A stretch of 12,535 bases of DNA from contig JARICB010000397.1 in NCBI GenBank assembly GCA_029264225.1, positions 1 to 12,535 on the forward strand. Reading direction: 5' to 3'. Under the pieces are notes generated by a model. The model saw only the letters and a list, made by a program, of their open reading frames with translations. It was not told the origin of the DNA and made no database searches. Both the position numbers and the translations under genes were made by a program. The DNA is from Nocardioides sp. (GTDB lineage Bacteria; Actinomycetota; Actinomycetes; Propionibacteriales; Nocardioidaceae). This document shows, in pieces, positions 1-10,870 of the stretch. Numbering within the stretch: the stretch's first letter is position 1; each line of letters opens with the position of its first letter.

Positions 1-1708
1 AGACCGCTTCACCACGGGCAGTGAACTGTTGGGCCATCAGGATCTGCCGCGGCGCCTCCAGCACCGCCTCGATGATCGAGATGATGTCGAGGGTGTAGGT
101 CTGCGACTCGGGGTCCAGTACGTCGAGCGCAGCCAGTGCGAAGTGGGCCAGCGGCTGATTGAGCGCGAAGTCGGCCGGGAGGTCCTGGGTCAGCACGTAG
201 CGACGCCCGAACTCGTCCGGCTCGTCGAGCCGGGTCAGCACGCCCGTGCGGATCAGGCTGCGTGCCAGCCGCAGCGCCCGGCGCGAGAGCCGCAACTGCG
301 AGCGGCGGTCCTCGTGGTTGTCGGTCAGTAGCTGGCGCATCACGGCGAAGGCGTCCTGCTCACGCGAGGCCACGTTGAGCAGCATCGCGTTGTCGACCTT
401 CATCCGCGAGACCAGTTGCTCGGGCACTCCCGCCATCAGCTTGTCGAAGGTCTGCTCGGTCCACACGACGGTGCCCTCGGGCGGCTTCTTGAGCTGCGCC
501 TTCGACTTCCGCTTCGCGTTGGCGCCGGGCGCGGCGTTCTTGGCGTCGGCTTTGGCCTTGGCCCGCTCGTTGTCGATGACGTGCTCGGGTGCCTGTACGA
601 CGACGTAGCCGGCCGTGTCGTAGCCCGCCCGTCCGGCCCGGCCCGCGATCTGGAGGAACTCACGCGTGCGCAGCACCCGCTGCCGGTTGCCGTCGAACTT
701 GGCCAACCCACTGAAGAGCACGGTGCGGATCGGCACATTGATGCCGACTCCGAGGGTGTCGGTGCCGCAGATCACGGTCAGCAGACCACGCTGGGCGAGC
801 TGCTCCACCAGCCGGCGGTATTTGGGCAACATGCCCGCGTGGTGGACACCGATTCCGCTGCGCACCAACTTGGACAGGGTCTTGCCGAACCCGGCCCCGA
901 ACCGGAACGTGCCGATCGTGTCCGCGATGGCTTCCTTGTCGACCGGGATCTTGACGGTGCCCTTGAGTAGCGAGACGGCATGCTCGATGGCCGCCATCTG
1001 GGTGAAATGCACGACGTAGACGGGCGCCTGCTTGGTCGTGACCAACTCCTCGAGCGTTTCGCTGAGGTGGGTCAGCGACCAGCTGAAGGTGAGCGGCACC
1101 GGACGCTCGGCGTCGTCGACGACGGCGACGGCCTTGCCGGTGCGTCGCAACAGATCCTCGGCGAAGAACGAGACGTCTCCGAGGGTGGCCGACATCAGCA
1201 GGAACTGGGCGTCGAGCAGCTCCAGCAGCGGCACCTGCCACGCCCAGCCGCGTTCGGGCTCGGAATAGAAGTGGAACTCATCCATCACCACCAACCCGAC
1301 ATCGGCGCCGCGCCCCTCGCGCAACGCGATGTTGGCGAGCACCTCGGCGGTGCAGCAGATGATCGGGGCATCAGCGTTGACCGCAGCGTCGCCGGTCAAC
1401 ATGCCGACGTTCTCGGCCCCGAACACCTCGCACAGGGCGAAGAACTTCTCGCTCACCAGCGCCTTGATCGGCGCGGTGTAGAAGCTCACCTTGTCCTGGG
1501 CCAGCGCCACCACATGGGCACCGACCGCGACCAGGGATTTTCCAGAGCCGGTGGGGGTCGCGAGGATGACGTGGTTGCCGCCAAGCAGCTCGATCACTGC
1601 CTCGTCCTGGTGCGGGTAGAGGTCGAGGCCCTGCTCGCCTACCCACGTAGTGAAGGCGTCGTACACGTCGTCGGCGTCGCCGCGCACTCGTGAGAGCTCG
1701 ATGGTCAT
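1..1708 (-). CDS. DEAD/DEAH-box helicase, Ski2-like with probable DUF3516 C-terminus (partial)
   Basis: This is a superfamily 2 ATP-dependent RNA/DNA helicase. The ATG at 1708-1706 opens a frame that stays open for 569 codons and runs off the left edge, so the C-terminus is missing. Visible motifs in order: ATPTGSGKS (Walker A, residues 50-58), TAPIKAL (Ia, 78-84), VMDEFHFY (motif II as DEFH, 141-148), SATLG (III, 173-177), HHAGMLPKYRRLVE (289-302), GTDTLGVGINVP (V, 315-326) and QIAGRAGRAG (VI, 353-362). The HHAGMLP and GRAGRAG forms are typical of the Ski2/Mtr4/HelY group. A lysine/alanine-rich insert follows at about 385-415, and then a region I take to be the DUF3516-type C-terminus of an uncharacterised actinobacterial helicase family; that family name is from memory. 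The start overlaps the xerD stop as TGATG, with AAGGGA just upstream as a weak ribosome site, so it is probably translated by coupling. Its substrate is unknown; HelY is a relative rather than the likely identity. Confidence 0.9.
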   Translation of the reverse strand, partial: MTIELSRVRGDADDVYDAFTTWVGEQGLDLYPHQDEAVIELLGGNHVILATPTGSGKSLVAVGAHVVALAQDKVSFYTAPIKALVSEKFFALCEVFGAENVGMLTGDAAVNADAPIICCTAEVLANIALREGRGADVGLVVMDEFHFYSEPERGWAWQVPLLELLDAQFLLMSATLGDVSFFAEDLLRRTGKAVAVVDDAERPVPLTFSWSLTHLSETLEELVTTKQAPVYVVHFTQMAAIEHAVSLLKGTVKIPVDKEAIADTIGTFRFGAGFGKTLSKLVRSGIGVHHAGMLPKYRRLVEQLAQRGLLTVICGTDTLGVGINVPIRTVLFSGLAKFDGNRQRVLRTREFLQIAGRAGRAGYDTAGYVVVQAPEHVIDNERAKAKADAKNAAPGANAKRKSKAQLKKPPEGTVVWTEQTFDKLMAGVPEQLVSRMKVDNAMLLNVASREQDAFAVMRQLLTDNHEDRRSQLRLSRRALRLARSLIRTGVLTRLDEPDEFGRRYVLTQDLPADFALNQPLAHFALAALDVLDPESQTYTLDIISIIEAVLEAPRQILMAQQFTARGEAV

Positions 1709-2637
1709 CAGTCCCTTGCCCTGGGGTGTGCGGTCGCGAAGACCTCGCGCAGGTTGTCGACCGTGACGAGGGTATAGATCTGGGTAGTCGTGACCGACGC
1801 ATGGCCCAACAGCTCCTGGACGACACGAACGTCGGCCCCCCCGTCGAGCAGGTGGGTAGCGAACGAGTGTCGCAGCGTGTGGGGCGAGACGTCGCGGGTC
1901 ACGCCGGCGCGCTCGGCCGTCTTCACCAGCACCGACCAGGCGCTCTGCCGGGACAAGCGGCCACCACGTGAGTTGAGGAACATGGCGCCGCCGGGAGTCG
2001 TGGCGTTCACCAGCTCCGGTCGCGCTCGCGTGAGGTAGGCAGCGACTGCGTCGAGCGCATACCCGCCGATCGGCACCAGCCGCTCCTTGGAGCCCTTGCC
2101 GCGCAGGAGCACAGTGGCATCGACGGTGTCGACGTCATCGATATCGAGCCCGACGGTCTCGGAGATCCGGGCACCGGTGCCGTAGAGCACCTCGAGCAGG
2201 GCCCGATCGCGCAGAGCGAGCGGGGTGTCGGGTATCCCCGCAGTCTCCAAGATCGCCTCCACGTCGGCCAACGGCAGCGCTTTGGGCAGCCGCTTGGCCG
2301 GTGTCGGAGGCTTGACGGCGTTGGCCGGGTCGGTGCTCGCGAGACCATCGGCCACGGCGAACTTGTGGAAGCCCCGGACGGCCACCACGGTGCGGGCGGC
2401 GGAGGTGGAGCTCAGCGGCGGGTGATCGCCGTCTCCCTCCCGCAGCCGCATCAGGAAGTTCGACACCACCGATTCGGTGATGCCGTCGAGATCGGCAACG
2501 CCGTGGTCGTCGAGGAAGGCGGCATACCTACGCAGGTCGCGGCGGTAGGACGTCAAGGTGTTGGCGGCCAGGCCACGCTCGACCCCCAGGTGGTCGAGAT
2601 ACGTACGGATGGCGCGCTCAGCAGGCGAGGGGCTCAC
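1708..2637 (-). CDS. xerD: Tyrosine recombinase XerD
   Basis: A site-specific tyrosine recombinase of 309 residues, the usual length for XerC/D. With its partner XerC it would resolve chromosome dimers at dif near the division septum under FtsK control. The N-terminal SAM-like core-binding domain covers about 1-110 and the catalytic domain about 115-305. All six catalytic residues are visible: R157 in GTGARISE, K181 in [10 protein letters not shown]253 and R256 in SPHTLRHS, H279 in LLGHAS, and the nucleophile Y288 in [17 protein letters not shown]. The C-terminal [17 protein letters not shown] tail favours XerD over XerC or a phage integrase. The GTG start overlaps the ald stop by four bases (GTGA), and the stop overlaps the helicase start, so it lies mid-operon. 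No strong Shine-Dalgarno is seen before GTG, which fits coupling to ald. There is no sign of integron, phage or att context. Confidence 0.95.
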   Translation of the reverse strand: MSPSPAERAIRTYLDHLGVERGLAANTLTSYRRDLRRYAAFLDDHGVADLDGITESVVSNFLMRLREGDGDHPPLSSTSAARTVVAVRGFHKFAVADGLASTDPANAVKPPTPAKRLPKALPLADVEAILETAGIPDTPLALRDRALLEVLYGTGARISETVGLDIDDVDTVDATVLLRGKGSKERLVPIGGYALDAVAAYLTRARPELVNATTPGGAMFLNSRGGRLSRQSAWSVLVKTAERAGVTRDVSPHTLRHSFATHLLDGGADVRVVQELLGHASVTTTQIYTLVTVDNLREVFATAHPRARD

Positions 2638-3749
2638 TCGAGAACACTGCCGAGCCCGATGGCCTCGATGCCGACCGCATCGCCCACTGCCGCGTTGGTG
2701 AGACTTCCACCGTGGGTGTTGAGCCCCTGCGCCAGGCTGGCATCCTCGCGACAGGCGGTGCGCCAGCCCTGGTTGGCCAACGCTGTCACGTAGGGAAGCG
2801 TGACGTTGGTCAGGGCATACGTCGAGGTGTGCGGCACCGCGCCCGGCATGTTGGCTACGCAGTAGAAGATCGAATCATGTACTCGGTAGGTCGGGTCGGT
2901 GTGGGTAGTGGGATGTGAGTCCTGGAAGCACCCACCCTGGTCGATCGAGATGTCAACGAGCACCGATCCAGGCTTCATCCGGGCGACGAGGTCGTTGGAG
3001 ACCAACGTCGGCGCCTTGGCACCGGGCAGCAGGACGGCGCCGATCACCAGGTCCGCGTCGAGACAGGCTCGCTCGACCTCGTAGCGGTTGGACGCCACCG
3101 TCTGGAGACGCCCCTGATAGAGACGGTCGGCCGCCCTGAGCTTGGTGATGTCTCGGTCGAGGAGCAGCACCTCGGCGTGCATGCCGATAGCCAGGGCCGC
3201 GGCGTTCATCCCGGCCACGCCGGCTCCGATGATGACCACCTTGCCGTGGTAGACCCCGGAGACGCCGCCGAGCAGCACGCCGCGGCCACCACCAGCACGC
3301 ATGAGGTGGTAGGCACCCGCTTGGGGAGCCAGTCGACCGGCGACCTCAGACATCGGGTGCAACAGCGGGAGGGCGCCGTCTGGGGTCTGCACGGTCTCGT
3401 AGCCGATGGCGGTGATCCGGCGTTTCAGTAACTCGGCCGTGAGCGTCGGGTCGGCGGCCAGGTGGAGGAAGGTGAACAACACCTGCTCCTCGCGCATCCG
3501 GGGGTATTCCTCGTCGATCGGCTCCTTGACCTTGAGGATCAGGTCGCCGAACTCCCACACGTCGTCGGCGGTGCTCAGGATGCTGGCTCCCGCTGCGACG
3601 TACTCCCCATCGGTGATCGAGGAACCGAGTCCGGCGCCCTGCTGGACCCGCACGTCGTGACCGTGCGTCACGAGTTCGTGGACCCCGGCCGGCGTGATCG
3701 CGACCCGGTATTCGTGGTTCTTGATCTCCTGGGGAACGCCGATCTTCAC
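2634..3749 (-). CDS. ald: Alanine dehydrogenase
   Basis: An NAD-dependent L-alanine dehydrogenase interconverting pyruvate plus ammonium and L-alanine. It works in nitrogen assimilation, alanine use and NADH rebalancing at low oxygen. I start it at the GTG at 3749-3747, preceded five bases upstream by GGAGGAG. A longer frame from a TTG at 3767 would swallow that ribosome site and add six unlikely residues. From GTG the protein is 371 residues, the normal Ald length, and key residues fall at the numbering of characterised Ald proteins: R15, K75 in LKVKEP, H96 in TFLHLAA and D270 in ISIDQGG. The Rossmann glycines GAGVAG are at 175-180 and the NAD-ribose aspartate D198 is in LLLDRD. The absence of a signal peptide indicates a cytosolic enzyme. 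It ends in a GTGA overlap with xerD. It appears to have its own promoter in the 91-base gap after the NUDIX gene. Confidence 0.97.
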   Translation of the reverse strand: MKIGVPQEIKNHEYRVAITPAGVHELVTHGHDVRVQQGAGLGSSITDGEYVAAGASILSTADDVWEFGDLILKVKEPIDEEYPRMREEQVLFTFLHLAADPTLTAELLKRRITAIGYETVQTPDGALPLLHPMSEVAGRLAPQAGAYHLMRAGGGRGVLLGGVSGVYHGKVVIIGAGVAGMNAAALAIGMHAEVLLLDRDITKLRAADRLYQGRLQTVASNRYEVERACLDADLVIGAVLLPGAKAPTLVSNDLVARMKPGSVLVDISIDQGGCFQDSHPTTHTDPTYRVHDSIFYCVANMPGAVPHTSTYALTNVTLPYVTALANQGWRTACREDASLAQGLNTHGGSLTNAAVGDAVGIEAIGLGSVLE

Positions 3750-3754
3750 TCTTT

Positions 3755-3761
3755 CTCCTCC
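3755..3761 (-). promoter_or_regulatory. Ribosome binding site that fixes the ald start
   Basis: On the minus strand GGAGGAG is followed by AAAGA and then GTG, a near-perfect Shine-Dalgarno at five-base spacing. It lies inside the longer TTG-initiated frame, so it decides the start at 3749. This is the clearest Shine-Dalgarno in the window and contrasts with the NUDIX, pepN and pyrG starts, which have none. Confidence 0.85.
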
Positions 3762-3780
3762 CGACAACGTGCGTCGCGTC

Positions 3781-3793
3781 GGATTCGAGACTA
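3781..3793 (-). promoter_or_regulatory. Probable ald promoter -10 region
   Basis: On the minus strand TAGTCT (3793-3788) fits the actinobacterial TANNNT -10 pattern. It would place transcription start near 3781 and leave a leader of about 32 bases carrying the ald ribosome site. No convincing -35 is seen at 16-18 bases. The extended string TAGTCTCGAA recurs exactly before pyrG. In the predicted leader, CCGAC (3782-3778) and GTCGG (3765-3761) can pair around a 12-base loop directly upstream of the Shine-Dalgarno. Sequence inference only; no transcript data. Confidence 0.45.
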
Positions 3794-3806
3794 TCGCCCC
3801 ACCAGC

Positions 3807-3847
3807 GCTCGGTACTCGGCACTCGGCACTTCAATGGACTTCAATGG
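3807..3847. repeat. Two abutting short tandem repeats between NUDIX and ald
   Basis: On the plus strand, 7-base units gctcggt, actcggc, actcggc (3807-3827; two identical, one with two mismatches) run straight into two identical 10-base units acttcaatgg (3828-3837 and 3838-3847). The second 10-mer overlaps the NUDIX stop codon at 3841-3843. Such head-to-tail copies look like replication slippage. The block lies just upstream of the predicted ald -10, within the region where its -35 and any activator sites should be. Confidence 0.85.
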
Positions 3848-4467
3848 GGCGAGTCGAGGTCCCCTCGACGCGTGAGCACGTCGTAGGCCAGCACGGCCTG
3901 TGCGAGAGGCCCCTGCTGGACCCGACCGTCGAGCACCGACTCGAGCAGGTCGGCCATGGGCACCCAGAAGGTCTCCATCTCCGCTTCCTCGTGCACCATC
4001 TCGAAATCGCCGCGGGAGGCGGGCGAGAGTCCTCGGGCCAAGAAGATCTCGTGCATCTCCTCGGAGATACCGGCGCTGGCGTAGGTGCTCAACAGCCGCA
4101 CCCAGGACGTCGCGGCGAGCTCCGCCTCCTCGCGCAACTCCCGCTTGGCCGTCTCGAGCGAGGGCTCGTCGCCCGCGTCGCGCAGGCCGGCAGGGAGTTC
4201 GACGAACTCGCGACGGGTGGTGTGGCGGTACTGCCGCAGGCACAGCACCCGCTCCGCATCGTCGAGGGCCAGAATGATCACCGCTCCGGGGTGCTCCAGC
4301 GAGATCCGGGTGAACTCGTCCTCCGGGTGACCGGGGCGCGTCACGGTGTCGGCCCGCAGCGCCACCACCCAGTCGTCGCGGTAGAGGTCGCGACTTCCCG
4401 TCACCGGCCACTCAGCGGGCCGGTCTGCGAGCCGCTCCACCGTGGTGGACGGGTGCACATCACTCAT
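3841..4467 (-). CDS. NUDIX hydrolase, ADP-ribose pyrophosphatase type
   Basis: A 208-residue NUDIX hydrolase, probably cleaving ADP-ribose or a related nucleoside diphosphate sugar to AMP and the sugar phosphate with Mg2+. The fold core starts near residue 58 (HPGAVIILALDD), followed by LRQYRHTTRREFVELPAG (78-94), a hallmark of the ADP-ribose pyrophosphatase branch. The Nudix box runs from G94 to L117: E101, then seven residues, then R109-E110 and E113-E114, the metal-binding helix. The glycine normally near the end of the box is replaced by E116 (EEAEL). An acidic loop HEEAEMET (159-166) probably supplies the catalytic base. The ATG at 4467 has no Shine-Dalgarno but has TAGGCT exactly six bases upstream, consistent with a leaderless mRNA. 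NUDIX genes commonly follow pyrG in actinobacteria; here pepN lies between. Exact substrate is inferred. Confidence 0.9.
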   Translation of the reverse strand: MSDVHPSTTVERLADRPAEWPVTGSRDLYRDDWVVALRADTVTRPGHPEDEFTRISLEHPGAVIILALDDAERVLCLRQYRHTTRREFVELPAGLRDAGDEPSLETAKRELREEAELAATSWVRLLSTYASAGISEEMHEIFLARGLSPASRGDFEMVHEEAEMETFWVPMADLLESVLDGRVQQGPLAQAVLAYDVLTRRGDLDSPH

Positions 4468-4473
4468 ACGAGG

Positions 4474-4479
4474 AGCCTA
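4474..4479 (-). promoter_or_regulatory. Probable leaderless -10 for the NUDIX gene
   Basis: Minus-strand TAGGCT ends six bases before ATG (4467). With the usual six-base discriminator, transcription would begin on the A of ATG, giving a leaderless mRNA. There is no Shine-Dalgarno between. This agrees with the common leaderless initiation in actinobacteria but is not proven here. Confidence 0.5.
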
Positions 4480-4484
4480 GCGAG

Positions 4485-4528
4485 CCAGCACTGCGACTCC
4501 CCCGATTCGGGCGCGGTTACAGTGCTGG
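4485..4528. promoter_or_regulatory. 9-bp inverted repeat spanning the NUDIX/pepN divergent promoter
   Basis: CCAGCACTG (4485-4493) and CAGTGCTGG (4520-4528) are exact reverse complements separated by 26 bases. A smaller dyad CCCGA-T-TCGGG (4501-4511) sits at almost the same centre. The right arm overlaps the predicted pepN -10 and the left arm falls in the -35/-10 spacer of the predicted NUDIX promoter. The region should lie upstream of both transcription starts, so a DNA operator is more likely than an RNA hairpin. The regulator is unknown. Confidence 0.55.
4518..4523 (+). promoter_or_regulatory. Probable leaderless -10 for pepN
   Basis: TACAGT fits TANNNT and ends seven bases before the pepN ATG at 4531, so transcription is predicted to start at or one base before the ATG. 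There is no Shine-Dalgarno upstream of this ATG. No good -35 is visible. Confidence 0.5.
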
Positions 4529-4530
4529 AC

Positions 4531-9573
<5,043 letters not shown>

Positions 9574-9577
<4 letters not shown>

Positions 9578-10773
9578 TGGAAAAGTCCTTGCACACGATC
9601 GATGAGGTTGGTGACGGCGTCGGTAACGACCGGGGTGGCGACATCTGCCCACTCCTGGCCGACCGGGGTAACGCCGATAGCGGCGGCCAGGGCGACCAGA
9701 CCGGCGAGGGAGAGCGCCAAGAGATGGCGTGGACGTACCTGGCCGTCGTACAACCGCGGCACCGCCGCTGCGTCGACGAGGCGAGGACCGACCTTGAGTC
9801 GGGTCAGATAGGTGCTGGCCAGGCCCGTACGCTGCCGGTCCAGGAACTCGTCGAGGGTGGCGTGCATGCCGACGCCGACGATCAGGCTGGCCTGACCGGC
9901 GTCGGCCAGGATCAGGGCCGCATCCTCGGTAGTGGCGCCCGTCTCGAATCTCAGGGGTCGAATACCTGCACGCTCGAACCGCTCGGTCGAGGCCTGGGAC
10001 GCGCCACGCTCGACGAGGGCGATCACGTCGGTCGCCTTCTTCAGCACCTCCAGCGACGGCATCTCGTCGTCGCCGGCGTTGGCGACCACGATGTCCGGCT
10101 GGTAGCCGGCCGAGCGGAGCGCGTCGGCGCCCAGGTCGACTCCGATCAGCACCGGATGCTGTTCGCGGATGAAGGCCTTGATCCCGGCCAACTCCGCATG
10201 CCACTCGTGCCCCTGCACGAGCACGACGACCGGACGACCGGTGAGATTGGTGGCAGTGCGCGGCACTCCCCTGCCGTGCAGGAGCACGTCCTGCTCGCGC
10301 CGGAGGAACTCGGTGCTGTTGTGGGTGAAGCTCTCGAGCTGGGATCTCAGGCCGGAGCGGGCCGACTCCATCTCGGCGCGGACCACGTCTTCGCTGACGA
10401 ACCGTCCCGCGGCGACCAGTTCAGCACCGAGGTAGACCTCCCCCTCGTGCAGGCGGACCGAGGAGCCGTCCTTGACCCGACCGATCAACTCGTCGCCGAA
10501 CGTGTCGTACACGGGGATCCCGGCCGCGAGCAGCACGTCGGGGCCAAGATTGGGGTAGCGCCCGGAGATCATCGGGGCGGCGTTGAGCACTCCGGCCACG
10601 CCCGCATCCACCAATGCCTGGGCGGTGCCCCGGTCCATGTCGCGGTGGTCGACGACGGCCAGGTCGCCGGGTCGAAGCCGGCCCAGCAGGTGAGGAGTGC
10701 GTCGGTCGACACGAGCGACGGCGTGGATGCCGGGCAGTGCCTGGTTGGTGCGCTGGCGAACAGAGATTCTCAT
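9574..10773 (-). CDS. steA: Putative cytokinetic ring protein SteA
   Basis: A 399-residue SteA-like protein. In corynebacteria SteA partners SteB in a pathway controlling peptidoglycan hydrolysis during daughter-cell separation; that role is carried over by homology. The N-terminal part (1-130) includes GRLRPGDLAVVDHRDMDR (31-48) and VLNAAPMISGRYPNLGP (62-78), both typical. A helical stretch (128-165) links to a thiamine-pyrophosphokinase-like domain (about 180-330) with GVDLGADALRSAGYQPDIVV (211-230). Where I would expect a GDMDS-like acidic motif the sequence reads ANAGDDEMPS (231-240). One membrane helix at about 351-368 precedes a short tail of about 30 residues. The ATG at 10773 has no clear Shine-Dalgarno. 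It overlaps steB by four bases and lies 97 bases downstream of recN. Family assignment is strong; biochemical activity is unknown. Confidence 0.9.
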
Positions 10774-10792
10774 GACACAGCAATGTTCTCAG

Positions 10793-10806
10793 TCGACGTA
10801 CGTCGA
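10793..10806. promoter_or_regulatory. 14-bp perfect palindrome upstream of steA
   Basis: TCGACGTACGTCGA reads the same on both strands and lies 19 bases before the steA ATG, in the 97-base recN-steA gap. It could bind a dimeric regulator. It is not the actinobacterial LexA box (TCGAAC-N4-GTTCGA). No TANNNT hexamer is found at usual distance before the steA ATG, so steA may also be read through from recN. The rest of the gap shows no terminator that I can support. Confidence 0.4.
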
Positions 10807-10870
10807 TCGGCGCAGCCCAGTTCGTAGGCGAGTCGCGCGTGAGTTGCGACCTCGAACGCCGCCAGCGGGC

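Noticed and set aside
1708..2637. xerD as part of a mobile element or phage integrase
   Set aside because: It lies in a housekeeping operon, has XerD-type length and C-terminus, and there are no att repeats, tRNA or phage genes nearby.
3694..4530. N-terminal extension of pepN upstream to 3694
   Set aside because: The added 279 codons run antisense through the NUDIX gene; homology-like sequence begins only at the ATG at 4531, which also has a well-placed -10.
9578..10204. Long N-terminal extension of the steB frame
   Set aside because: It overlaps conserved steA codons in another frame, is Arg/Gly/Pro-rich noise, and the membrane helix expected at the N-terminus starts right after the GTG at 9577.
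10793..10806. Palindrome as an SOS/LexA box
   Set aside because: The actinobacterial box is TCGAAC-N4-GTTCGA; this site has TCGACG-TA-CGTCGA with wrong half-sites and spacing.
9589..10827. 412-codon plus-strand open frame opposite steA
   Set aside because: Antisense to a well-supported gene; its composition rich in Gly, Val, His, Asp and Gln is the mirror of the sense codons, and no domain or ribosome site supports it.
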